This document shows, piece after piece, positions 51,876-62,060 of a stretch of DNA of 64,000 bases; the first letter of the stretch is position 1, and the number at the start of each line of letters is the position of its first letter. The stretch is from Entonaema liquescens. Its lineage: Eukaryota; Ascomycota; Sordariomycetes; Xylariales; Xylariaceae. The stretch is taken from positions 558,001 to 622,000 of the forward strand of contig CADCSX010000002.1 in NCBI GenBank assembly GCA_902805475.1, read 5' to 3'. Position numbers and translations under genes: made by a program. The notes beneath the pieces are model-generated. The model was not told where the DNA came from. It saw nothing but the letters and a program-made list of their open reading frames with translations, and searched no databases.

Positions 51876-53772
51876 TTATAGCTCGTCATAATCAGGCCCA
51901 TTCCAAGCGCCAGAGGAGCTGGCACCGCTCTTTATTATATCAGCCGCCCTATCAGCGATAGCATAAAGAGTCGCCATTGGGTGCCCACTTAGTTGTGTTG
52001 GTAGTATCGATGCATCCACGACGCGTAGCCGCCGTGTTCCATACACGGCGAGTTGTGGGTCGACAACGCCGCCCAGCTCCCGCGCCATCATGGACGCTGT
52101 ACCCATTGAGTGCCAGTTTGACGACATAGCATCGGCCGTCCACTGCCGCCACTGTTCATCAGCAGCATCGGCCGGTGGAGGCGGAAGACTGCCATCTGTG
52201 TCGTCTGGAGGTAGTAGGTCGCCCACAACTAGGTCGCTGAACGGCGGCGTGCTCACCAAGCGGGAAGCAAGGCGGCCCGCGGCAATTTGTGATATCATAT
52301 CGAAGTCGATAGATAAATACTTGGGGTCAATAGCTGGCGTGTCCTGAATCGTCGAGTCATCCTTGCCAGCGTGTAAGTGGATGCTGCCGCGACTGAAGGG
52401 GAGTAAGTTAGCGGCTGTCGAGACAACGACACCAGAATACGTTGTCGTGAAAATCTCCGCTAGTGTCACACCCTTGTTGAATATGAGATCATGCTGGACC
52501 CGGAATATGCGCTCGATGGCTGCCGCACTAGGGAGTCCTGGGTTCGATATGGCTACCTCTTGTGCCCACCGGCCCAGACTACGCCGCGACTCCTCGGCAA
52601 TTCGACTCGTGTTGGCACCGAAGAGATCTGCAGCGGTTGCGAATGAAACGTAAGGAGTACCGCCGTGGAGGCCCTTCCCGGTCTGGAACATGATGGGTAT
52701 ATTGGACTGATCGACAAGGTTCTCACCAACGCCGGGCAGGTCGATCACTGGCTCAACGCCTACTTCCTTGAGCAGGTGCGGGTTCCCGACGCCGGAGCGC
52801 TCGAGAATCAGGGGTGTTTGGAACGTGCCCGCGGAAATGATTACCTCGCGCGACGCGAAGGCGCTTCGCACCTCTTTGTCGGGAGTCATATACTCAACGC
52901 CTGACGCCTCGGCGCGGCCGTTATCTCGAAAGCTCGTATCGGTGTTTGCCCATAAGACCCTCGTAGCCGTGCCGTTAATGAGATGCAAGTTAGGACGATG
53001 GGAAACAGGCCAGAGAAAGGCCGAGGCCGAGTCCCACCGCCGGTTCAGCTCAGGGTCGAGGGTCTGCGGGCAAACCTCGAATCCTTTGGTAGATCCGCCG
53101 TTCACGTCGTGATTGACGGGCTGGGCGAGCTGTGCCCACGACTGTTGGATTGCGCTGTAGAATGAGGCGTTCTGCCGGGCAATAGCGTAACCCACGTGAA
53201 GCTCGCCGTCGAAGCCGTGGTTCTCAGGCCGCATGGAAGCGCCGAGCTCGACCTGCCACGGCTCGGGCGAAAACATCTTCTCAACCTTCTTGAAGTAGGG
53301 CAAGAGCTCATGCCAGTTCCAGCCGGGATTACCAAGCTCTTCCCAAGCGTCGAACTGAGCCTTGTCACCACGGACATAGGCCATTCCTGTTTTTGTTGGT
53401 GAGTACGATGCGAGGCCGGCGGCTTGGGTGAAAACGATTACCATTGATGAGGGAAGAGCCACCAAGGCCTTTGCCCGAGTGAATCTCGAGGGTGCGGCCC
53501 GAGGCGTTAGGCTGCGGAAGTGTCCGATAGTCCCAGTTGGTGAGCAGGGACCGAAAGAGCGGTAGAGACGGGGCGGGCTCTTGGACCAGGGGATTAGATC
53601 GTGCATCGGGACCCGGGTCAATGACGGCCACGGCTATTTCAGGGTCCTGGGAGAGGCGGTTGGCCAGCACGAGGCCGCATGTACCACCACCGACGATTAC
53701 ATAGTCAAAGGACTCAGCAGCTAGGCTAAGGCTAGCGGCGGTGACTGCCAGGAGTGTGATGGGCGTCTGCAT
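51876..53772 (-). CDS. GMC-family FAD oxidoreductase, probably secreted
   Basis: Two exons (53,772-53,442 and 53,386-51,876; intron 55 nt), 613 residues. A signal-peptide-like N-terminus (MQTPITLLAVTAASLSLA) precedes the FAD-binding VIVGGGTCG (Gly28, 30, 33). GMC signature 1 (GKGLGGSSLING, residues ~100-111) spans the splice. Signature 2 is GTFQTPLILERSGVG. The C-terminus has the catalytic His536 in NWHSMGT and a second His579 in SGHPMAT, a His-His pair as in aryl-alcohol oxidases; many other GMC enzymes have His-Asn. It likely oxidises an alcohol, sugar or polyol using O2 or a quinone. In cluster context it may act on the scaffold or a shunt. It is divergent from the transporter across 0.94 kb. 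Confidence 0.88.
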
Positions 53773-54709
53773 TACCGTTGAAGTATTTGATTAAGAATGT
53801 ACGATGTATGAATGAGTACTTTGTATTGCATCTTTATGTGCACCGGGGGGGCAGATGGGAGCAGATGGGGACGTGGGAACGCGTAACATTTTATAAAATA
53901 GTTCTGAACTCCGAACACTGAACGTGCAGAGGTGTTAATAGACTCTATAGACTTATTGGTAGAGAGTTGAACTAGTTGCCTCTCTTGATTTTTCTTGATT
54001 TTAGTCATCTTTTCCAAATTTGGTTGAATACTACTAAACGTGGTATGAGTTTAGCTGAAGTTTCCAATTCTTACTTAACCAAGTTATAAAGTTGTCAGTT
54101 ATACCTTATGTAATTGGTTGTACTTTCCACTATATCTTACTTTTTATATTTAAGGTCGAACCTTTTCTCCCCCGTCTTTTCCCCACGTCTTTGATGTTTG
54201 GGTGATCTCGGACGGTCCCGAGTGTGGAGCTGACTTTCCCTGGCAGCCTGGTTATGCGGGCAAGGGATCCGCTTTTAAATAGGTACCTATGCAAATACGT
54301 AGTAGCAAGAATTAAAAGTCCACCATTTCATGCACCGTATCTTCGATTCTTACAGCCGCATGTAGCTTGCACTGCATTAGTCCTAATCATGCAGGTCTTA
54401 CTCTCATAGCCATCGGGTGACACTGTTTCTTGACGGACGTGCGAGATAATAATCACATACTGTCGGGAGGTTACTTACCTTAGACAGTAATATTTCCAAA
54501 CCGCCGTCTTGCCGTAAACGGCCCTCACTTATAAGGAATGTCTAACATGGCTGCATGGGTTGCGGTGGGCATTATCCCACTCCACCGAAGCCTCGTCATG
54601 CGACATGTCATATTCATGGCGGGTTCTCCAAAACCTGATTGCCTTGAGCCTAGGTCCGGCTCAAATACCCGCTACTCCCGAGTATATGTTGTATTTCCCT
54701 AGGCTGAAG
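53773..54709. promoter_or_regulatory. Divergent promoter of the GMC gene and the transporter
   Basis: 937 bp between the two start codons, moderately AT-rich near the middle. It contains the inverted repeat CTCGG-N6-CCGAG at 54,207-54,222. No coding frame is supported. Confidence 0.55.
54207..54222. promoter_or_regulatory. Candidate Zn2Cys6 site, CTCGG-N6-CCGAG
   Basis: A perfect 5-bp inverted repeat with a 6-bp spacer (CTCGGACGGTCCCGAG), containing CGG-N6-CCG, the arrangement bound by PPR1/UaY-type fungal zinc binuclear regulators. It sits in the GMC/transporter promoter. I did not find an equally good match in the other two divergent promoters, and no regulator gene is in the window. Confidence 0.4.
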
Positions 54710-56488
54710 ATGTCTTCCCTTCTGGACGACACGCGAGAAGAAGAAGACGCTGAAGTATTTGCCATGGCCGACATTGATCGCCCCGACGCTCGGCTTTTGC
54801 CTGACCCCCTTGACGACTCTACTCCTCTTCGCGCGCGACATAGAAGTGAGCACGAAACCACTGAGCTTGGCGCTTTCGTCATTGTTATCACCTTTGCTGC
54901 TGGTATCTGCAGCATGCTAGCTGGATGTACGTGCTACTGCGATAGTGATATGAGTTTGTATCGGGCTGACTTGCAGCAACAACCCCCAAGACGAAACTGG
55001 CGTCACATCAGCCGCCCTTGTGTCCATCGGCTCCTCTCTCTCAGGCCGTGCCCTCACGCCGTTGGACAAATCCCTCATCACCTCCTCCACAGCCTTCTGC
55101 GCCCTCTTTGCCTCCCCTTTAGCGTCTCTCTTAGCCGATAAGATAGGTCGCATACGGGTCATGCTGTGCGCCGACGTGCTCTTCATCACCGGGTCACTCC
55201 TCCAGTCCTCTTGCTCGACTGTAGCCCAGGCCGTTGCCGGCCGCGCCATCATCGGTATGGCAACCGGCCTATCTAGCGTCGCCGTACCGCTATACACCGC
55301 CGAGATCGCTCCCGCCCTGCACCGCGGCAGGCTGATCATTGCCACCATACTCCTGGTTACTGCCGGCCAGGTCCTGGGCTTTATGGTGGCTGGCGCATTC
55401 GCTGCATGGGACGTCAGTGAAGAGGGCTGGCGGTGGACTATCGCGTTAGGCGCCGTGCCCGCCGCTATTCAGGCTTTTATGGTCGTCTTTCTGATGCCAG
55501 ACTCGCCGCGTTGGCTCGTCATGGTTGGCCGTGTCGCAGCCGCCCAAAAAGTTCTACAAAGGATCCATGGCGGAGGTGTCGACAGCGTAGAAGGTAGAGA
55601 CGCTGCACGCCGTACCGAGGCCTTAGTCAAGAGCATCCGGGCCGAAGCTCGAGAGATGCACGAGGCACGTCAGAAACGCCAGTTTCAGCACCCGAAACCA
55701 AGTTATATCTACCAGTGGCTTGATCCATGGAGAGAGCTCGTCAGCGAACGTCGTTACCGAAGAGCATTGCTAATAGCATGTCTGCTCCAGGCGCTTCAAC
55801 AGCTTAGCGGCTTTGTAAGTTGCACCGACAGTCCTCCCCTCGTACTTACTTGACCGCCGTGCTTGGCTTATCCCTTTTATATCCTTTCTAGAACTCGCTC
55901 ATGTACTTCTCGGCGACCATATTTAAGCTAGTCGGTTTCAAGAACCCAACCATGGCTTCGCTAGCAATCGCCACAATCAACTTCGTATTCACCGTGATTT
56001 CCCTACGCCTCATTGATAGGGTAGGTAGACGGCGCATGCTTCTCTTCTCCATGCCCTTCATGATTCTCGGGCTACTTCTTGCCGCTGGTGGATTTTCTGC
56101 TCTGGGCCTTGGCGTGTCGTCCGGGGCGGAACCTAGTGAAGGGGCTCCTGCGGCAGCGGGTCTCGTCCTCGCAAGCATCATCGTCTACGTTGCCTCATTC
56201 GCCCTCGGATTGGGTAACGTGCCGGCGATGCAGAGCGAATTGTACCCGCTACCCGTGCGGTCTCTGGGCACCGGCCTGGCCACGTCGCTCAGTTGGACGG
56301 GCAACTTCGTCATGGGGCTGACTTTCCTACCGCTATTGGGTGCGTTAAGCCCATCGTGGACTTTCGCGCTGTATGCGGGGGTATGTACTATCGGATGCTG
56401 TCTCGTCTTCCGTCTGTACCCCGAGATGGCTGGTCTGAGCCTTGAAGAGGCAGCTGCGCTTCTCGATCATGGGTGGGCAGTCCGGTAG
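54710..56488 (+). CDS. MFS sugar/inositol-type transporter
   Basis: Exons 54,710-54,926; 54,991-55,814; 55,892-56,488, giving 545 residues. The start MSSLLDDTREEE has A at -3 and gives the acidic cytoplasmic N-terminus usual for fungal inositol transporters; an in-frame ATG at 54,605 is possible. The first splice rebuilds GYETGVTSAALVSIG, close to the conserved GYDTGV. Sugar-porter landmarks follow: DKIGRIR, VPLYTAEIAPALHRG, PDSPRWL, the QQLSGFNS motif across the second splice, DRVGRRR and ELYPLPVRSLGTG. It is predicted to have twelve membrane helices. In this setting it could import a sugar or polyol precursor or export a glycosylated product; the family points to sugar/inositol uptake. Confidence 0.87.
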
Positions 56489-57253
56489 CGACGTAGGCAA
56501 GGCTATGAGCCAGGGCCCTTATCGGTACATAGATCCATTAGAGAGGACATCGCCAATTGGCCTTGATAGACAGAGACCTAACTATATGTACACAGACCCA
56601 TCTTCGTAAAGTAAAGCCGCAATCCTATTACAAGCATATGTATACAGCAGAACATATGTCTTTATCACTTCTTTTAAAGTTCTGTCTACGGATCCGTACT
56701 TACTAACTCAACAGCTTATCCAAAAAGCATCCTAGCCACAACATTCATAAAGCACAAACATCGTTAAATGAACTCTGATTCCTATAATAATATAAGATGC
56801 TGAAAACTCTAGACATCTCGCAACGGACTCGATTGATGATGTTTCCACGACTTCATCATTTTACCTCGACTGCTTTCTATGTCATATAATAATCACGTTA
56901 TCCTGCCTGAGAACTTTACCTCTGTAATGAGAGTGCGGTGTAAAGTAGTGCAAGACGATCTAGACGAAGCAAGTACTAATCTATTGACTATTTACAGTTT
57001 CCTAGTGTATAAATTACTAATATACTCGTTGCTAGAACCATCGATGCGACATGGCTCAAACAGGTTTTTGAACGAGTATTCAAAGTTCTCCGTGTATGTC
57101 ATAGCCAAACGGACCATGATATGCAGGCAGGGCAGGCATTTATTTTCAATAGATAGGTACATTCGGTGTGGGGTCCCTTGACCGAATGAGATAACTCCGA
57201 GTAGCTGCGCTCAATGCTATTAAGCTAGTCCGTTAGTTCGCGGGCTGCTCTTT
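56489..57253. other. Convergent intergenic region between transporter and NRPS-like gene
   Basis: 765 bp holding two 3' ends. A 100-codon frame (56,879-57,181) lacks recognisable features and is not called. Nothing else seen. Confidence 0.55.
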
Positions 57254-60200
57254 TTACCCTACTATACGAACAAAGTCCCTTAACTTTGGGTGTCGAAAGA
57301 TATGAGTGACCGTGAGCTCCAAACCAGCCTTACGAGCCCGTCCCACTAGACTCATGGCAGCCATGGAATCGCCACCAAGCTGAAAGAAACTATCATCCAG
57401 TCCGATGGAGGAGGCAGGGTCTATGCGAAGCACCTCACCCCAGAGGCGGCGTATCTGGTCTTCGGGCGCTGACACGTGTTGTTCGTGGAGTGGTGGGCGC
57501 TCTGCTTTACCTTGACTTTGCTGTGTCCGGCTCTGCACGGTCTTTGCAAGCGCCCGACGATCGACCTTACCGTTGTCGTTCAGAGGCATCTTGTCCAGTA
57601 TCGTGACTACCTGGGGATGCATGTAGGAAGGTAGCCGAGCCTGTAGGATCTCATTGAGCTCGTTCTGGATTTGAGCGTTGTGTCTCGTCTGGTGCCGTCG
57701 GACGGGCTGATTGCAAAGTGGTGAATTTTGTATTGTTTGGTCCCCATGATCATCTACGGGGAATCGAAACAACATTCTAGCTTCACCATTGGATGGAGAA
57801 TCTGCATGAAATATGGCGTCCAAGCTGCCGCGCTGCGATGACTGGCGAGCCCAACTGAGCTCGACACGGTACCCTGATTGCTCGGCCAGTTCGACCAGAT
57901 CGGCAGCTGACATGGAAGGCTTCTTCTGGGCCTTTGCGTAGACAGAGGTGAGCCAGTCGGCATCGTCGTTCCCATTTTCTCTAGGCCCCCCTTTCTGTAT
58001 ATTGAGCTCGTCAAGGACGTGATTCATAAACACGGTTCTGCTGTTTGGGATATTGCTCACGGCGACGATAGCTGACGGGGTTGAAAGATGACGTCGCAAG
58101 AGCTCCGGAAGCAATTCGCGAGACAGCTCTTGCGCTTGGAAATCGATCCACTGAGCCTGATCGAGCTCGCGGACTTGACGAGACGGCCGGTCCGGAGCCC
58201 CGACGTGAATAACGGCTTCGTAGCGATAGGCACTCAGTTCATTGGTGGCGCGCATCCTCTTTGGGAGGATCTCGACATGTTCGACGTTGGGTACTCGGTC
58301 CGGCAGTGACGTGAAAAAGGCCGGGTCAACCAGTAACTCAGCTTCGGCTTGCCTCATATCATCCATGACTCGACGAATCTCATCTTTACTTGCCTTGTCC
58401 TCAATCACATGGAGAGCTCTTGCAGCCAAGAACTCGCCGTATAAGGGGAAAGACCGAATGTCTCCGAAGAAGATAGTCCTGACTCCCTGCAGCTGAACGA
58501 GCTCCTGCACAACCCTCAATAGGTACGCGGAGCCAGGGAAGTATTGAACTACTGAATTTAAGACCACGACATCAGGAAGAAGAGCTTGGCCTAACCGACT
58601 AACATCCTCCGCTGTTGCCTTGTGCATGGTAATTTTACCTGCGGTTGCCGGTGGCATCTTCGATTTGGCCGTTCGGGTGATGAATTCGACCGCCTGGCCC
58701 GATGGTTCTAGCCCAGTATAGCTTTGTAGTTCTTTAATCAAGTTGAAGAGGATCATGCCAGAGCCCGTTCCGATCTCGAGAACATGTCCAGGTGCAGTGC
58801 CGTTGCGGATTGAATTGATGGTGTCGTCTAGCCATTCATTCATTTCTCCCTTGTCAATGTCACGGCCGTCGTACATCGAGGTCCAGCCCATGAAGTCTCG
58901 GCCAATTGATTCTGGCCCCATACTTTCAAGGCTGAGGTAGTCATCACTGAATTGCCTCTCCCACAAATCCACATGTTGCGCCTCTTCTGCTTCTTGGAGT
59001 ACTGTACCGTTATCGCTGTCTTCATTGTGGATCGTGGCGAAGCCAGCGAGCCATGGTTCTTGTCCGTCCTCATCCTTCTTCAACACGACAACTGCATCTT
59101 TGACCTTGGCATGGCACCGCATGATGTGTTCGATTTCTCCTAGCTCGGCACGTTGGCCTCGGATCTTGACTTGTTCGTCCTTGCGGCCGACGAAGCTTAC
59201 GCTGCCGTTTTTATTGTATCGTACAAGGTCACCTGTCTTGTAGAGCCGCCCCCGCCGCCCAGGGTGCTCTGAAGAATACCCCCGAACCAGCCAGGTAGGG
59301 TCTTCGATAAACGCCGCCGCGGTTCTCTCTGGCTCATTGAGATAGCCAGAGCCGACGAGCGGGCCTTCGAGCAGGAGCTCACCGACCAGCCCTATAGATG
59401 AGAGTAGGATATCATGGTTCTCGGGATCGACGATCCAGGTGTTTAGCCCAACACCCTTGCCCATGTGTACCGCCTCGTCAGGGCTTGCGGGATGAGAATT
59501 AATGGTACTATTTGGCGTGCATTCGCACGGGCCATATAGGCTCACGATGCGTACTCTCTCCCACCAGGGCCGCACATGTTCGATGCGCAGCGCTTCGCCG
59601 CCAAATATGATCTGCTGCAGACTGGGAACCTGCTCCGGACGCAGGAGGCGTGAGACGGATGGGGTAAGGTCGATGGTATTCGCTCCCAGCGACGCAATGC
59701 TCTCTGCGAGCTTGTTCTGCCGGTCGAGCTCGTTGGGTACACAGAGACAGCCTCCCGCCGTGAGCGTCGCAAAGATATTGCAAATCGACACATCAAAGCT
59801 ATAAGAGGAAAAGTCGTATACCCTGGAAGTGCTCGTAATATTTAGGCTCTTCTCTTGATGGAACAATGCCGAGGCGAGATTCGCGTGCGTGATGATAGCG
59901 CCCTTGGGTGTCCCCGTGCTCCCCGACGTAAAAGCAACATACATAGGTGAATATGGATCTGGAGCGATGTCAGACTCATTATGATGCTCGCCGTAGGGAC
60001 TCTCGGCGACGTGAGAGCTCAGGACGATGACTTGGTCCGTTAGCCGTGAGCTCAGCGCTTCGTTGGCCTGCGAAGAGACAATAAGGGATGTCCTAATTTG
60101 TGAGATAATGGTGCGTAGACGAAGCTCCGGAACGGCCGGGTCCAGTAGTACAAAAGCTGCGCCGGCCTTGAGTATCCCAAGGATGGCCACGGTGGTCCAT

Positions 60201-60607
60201 AGTGATTTTTCCGAGCATACGGGGATGATTGTGCCTCTGGAGACCCCTGATGCGACGAGCTGTGCTGCCAACCCCGAAGTTAGGCTACCGAGTTGGGCAT
60301 ACGACAAGTCGCCATCCCACGCACATACCGCAGGGGCCGTCGGGTGGGCTTCAACCTGCTGTAAGACCATGTCGTGGACGCAACGATGGACTGTTTCTGG
60401 AGCCACGGCGTTCCACTCCCAGATACGCGGCAAGTCTGTCGCCATGTCTCGCTCTAAGCTGGCGCCGCTTTCTACATGCTCTGCGTCATGCCTAGGGGCT
60501 AAGGAGGCGGTGAGGACAACGGCAGGTTTGCCCTCTAGAAGACCCTGAGCGCCGCCGTGGGGAGATAGCTGACCACCGGCTCCGCCATGATTGTAAAACG
60601 CCATCAT
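57254..60607 (-). CDS. One-module NRPS-like protein: adenylation - N-methyltransferase - thiolation
   Basis: Intronless, 1,117 residues. Adenylation motifs: A3 FTSGSTGTPKG (226-236), A4 region FDVSIC (271-276), A5 YGPCEC (358-363), A7 YKTGDLVRY (456-464), A8 GRKDEQVKIRGQRAELGEIE (474-493). A SAM methyltransferase (about 546-800; motif I LEIGTGSG) is inserted between A8 and A9, as in N-methylating modules of enniatin-type synthetases. A9 LPSYMHP (992-998) and A10 NGKVDR (1012-1017) follow. The carrier motif LGGDSM supplies Ser1081 for phosphopantetheine. It should activate an amino (or related) acid as an adenylate, load it on the carrier and N-methylate it with SAM. There is no condensation, thioesterase or reductase domain, and it ends soon after the carrier. 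Specificity residues by eye (GrsA numbering): D V C D I G L P N. It is the likely core enzyme of the cluster. Confidence 0.9.
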   Translation of the reverse strand: MMAFYNHGGAGGQLSPHGGAQGLLEGKPAVVLTASLAPRHDAEHVESGASLERDMATDLPRIWEWNAVAPETVHRCVHDMVLQQVEAHPTAPAVCAWDGDLSYAQLGSLTSGLAAQLVASGVSRGTIIPVCSEKSLWTTVAILGILKAGAAFVLLDPAVPELRLRTIISQIRTSLIVSSQANEALSSRLTDQVIVLSSHVAESPYGEHHNESDIAPDPYSPMYVAFTSGSTGTPKGAIITHANLASALFHQEKSLNITSTSRVYDFSSYSFDVSICNIFATLTAGGCLCVPNELDRQNKLAESIASLGANTIDLTPSVSRLLRPEQVPSLQQIIFGGEALRIEHVRPWWERVRIVSLYGPCECTPNSTINSHPASPDEAVHMGKGVGLNTWIVDPENHDILLSSIGLVGELLLEGPLVGSGYLNEPERTAAAFIEDPTWLVRGYSSEHPGRRGRLYKTGDLVRYNKNGSVSFVGRKDEQVKIRGQRAELGEIEHIMRCHAKVKDAVVVLKKDEDGQEPWLAGFATIHNEDSDNGTVLQEAEEAQHVDLWERQFSDDYLSLESMGPESIGRDFMGWTSMYDGRDIDKGEMNEWLDDTINSIRNGTAPGHVLEIGTGSGMILFNLIKELQSYTGLEPSGQAVEFITRTAKSKMPPATAGKITMHKATAEDVSRLGQALLPDVVVLNSVVQYFPGSAYLLRVVQELVQLQGVRTIFFGDIRSFPLYGEFLAARALHVIEDKASKDEIRRVMDDMRQAEAELLVDPAFFTSLPDRVPNVEHVEILPKRMRATNELSAYRYEAVIHVGAPDRPSRQVRELDQAQWIDFQAQELSRELLPELLRRHLSTPSAIVAVSNIPNSRTVFMNHVLDELNIQKGGPRENGNDDADWLTSVYAKAQKKPSMSAADLVELAEQSGYRVELSWARQSSQRGSLDAIFHADSPSNGEARMLFRFPVDDHGDQTIQNSPLCNQPVRRHQTRHNAQIQNELNEILQARLPSYMHPQVVTILDKMPLNDNGKVDRRALAKTVQSRTQQSQGKAERPPLHEQHVSAPEDQIRRLWGEVLRIDPASSIGLDDSFFQLGGDSMAAMSLVGRARKAGLELTVTHIFRHPKLRDFVRIVG

Positions 60608-61523
60608 GCCTTAAGAGGACGGATGAATGGCAATGAACTGCCTGATGGGAAGTACCCCAGCAACGAGATGATCGTCGTGTTGTTTTTGAGGTGACGATGA
60701 GTGCTCAAAAGCGATAAACTCGCACACCATCATACCGTGGACAACCTCGCTAGGAGAGCTCCTGGCCTGGGTTGTTCAGGTGCGAGGTCATCCATCTACT
60801 TGACTTGCCATCTTTGGCAGCTCCTCCTAGATGAGGACGATTCTTCCCGTACAGTGCACTACTGAACTGCTTGATACTGGTGTGAACATGTCTGGTCGTA
60901 GACTCACATGTACATGAGGAGTTTAGGTACTTTGAAAAAACCAACATTTTCTCGATTTGGTACAGATTTACCGTATGCATGATGGTGGATACCGATGGGC
61001 CGTTTTTTAAGCTCTCGCTTGCTCCCGCATGGCCATGCACGTAGGGTAACCGAATAAGGTAAGGCTCATGCGTAATGCGCAGCTGAAAAGCTGCAGCTAA
61101 GTTGCCGAGCCGTGTTTTCTCGCCGACCCATGCGTTCTTGTCAACCTGCGTTTGTGTTTTTTCAACAACACATATTTTCCCAACGACGCATCATTTTCTC
61201 CGGGAAAAGCAACTTGCATATGTTCAAAATATATGCAAAACAATTCATCAAAATCTTCATATTTCATGTTTTATATTAATATCTATATTGAATATCACTA
61301 TGAAAGCTTCCAAATTAAACCTAATACGAATTTAACCGAAAATAAAACATTGAGTTTTTATTAATAATAAAATTTTTGCAAAATTCATGTAAAAAAACAT
61401 GGTTTACGGTTTTTATCGTGAAAACAATGCTCAATAGGGGGTCGACAAGACTACCCCAAGATTTAATATAATGACCTCGGCGAGAAGCGATGTTAGCATT
61501 ACGTGATATTATGTTTCTCTAAG

Positions 61524-61559
61524 AAAGCTTGTGAAAATGAATCATGATTTTCAAGCTTT
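61524..61559. repeat. Inverted repeat in the NRPS/P450-2 promoter
   Basis: AAAGCTTG-TG-AAAAT pairs with ATTTTCAAGCTTT around GAATCATG: 13 paired bases with a 2-nt bulge. It could be a regulator site or simply a chance hairpin. Confidence 0.5.
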
Positions 61560-61760
61560 GAACGTGGGTTACTACCTCATTACCATTATAATTGACAATT
61601 AATAATCTGTATATAGCGTAGGATGCAACTTGTATGCGGCTAGTATGCATAGAGGCGCCGATTGTATATTGGTTGGTTGAATAGGGGTAAGGTATGAGAT
61701 ACACCTTAGCGAATGTGCCACTTACAGAGGAGTCGACATGGATTGCATGACTTGGACTTC

Positions 61761-61772
61761 AATGTCGACATT
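61761..61772. promoter_or_regulatory. 12-bp palindrome AATGTCGACATT
   Basis: Perfect palindrome about 290 bp upstream of P450-2. The same GTCGACAT core occurs 31 bp earlier. A candidate operator, without other support. Confidence 0.35.
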
Positions 61773-62060
61773 GAGATTCAGCTGGGCTAGGTCTGGTAAT
61801 TCCCAGTATGACCTTCTCTCGGAGTTGCGAATTCGACTATTCTGTTAGCAACTATACCTTTTTCTTTTCTCAGGCGACGCGCTGGCTCTGCGACGGCACT
61901 TCTGTCATCTTGCGCGCCACAGATGCGCTTTGACAGCAACGTTGTGGAATTATTTTAGATAGGTAGTCTTATATATACATACTAAATAGACGTGAAAGTG
62001 TTTATCATCATTGTTATATATTATTCTATTTTAATACCGACGGTACGAGAGTAATAACAA

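Larger units (their letters stand above)
60608..62060. promoter_or_regulatory. Divergent promoter of the NRPS-like gene and P450-2
   Basis: 1,453 bp between two start codons; no gene supported. Features: GTCGAC at about 61,441, 61,733 and 61,764, the last two as GTCGACAT within AATGTCGACATT; an imperfect inverted repeat AAAGCTTG...CAAGCTTT (61,524-61,559); and a TATA-like ATATATACAT (about 61,970) upstream of P450-2. The middle (61,180-61,400) is locally AT-rich. Confidence 0.5.

Noticed and set aside
53772..54017. 81-codon minus-strand frame upstream of the GMC start
   Set aside because: Upstream promoter/leader DNA; the GMC protein has a convincing signal-peptide start at 53,772.
56879..57181. 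100-codon frame between the transporter and the NRPS-like gene
   Set aside because: No domain, signal or family resemblance; it sits in a convergent 3' region of average composition.
61102..61704. Small frames in the NRPS/P450-2 intergenic region
   Set aside because: AT-rich, overlapping, without recognisable features.
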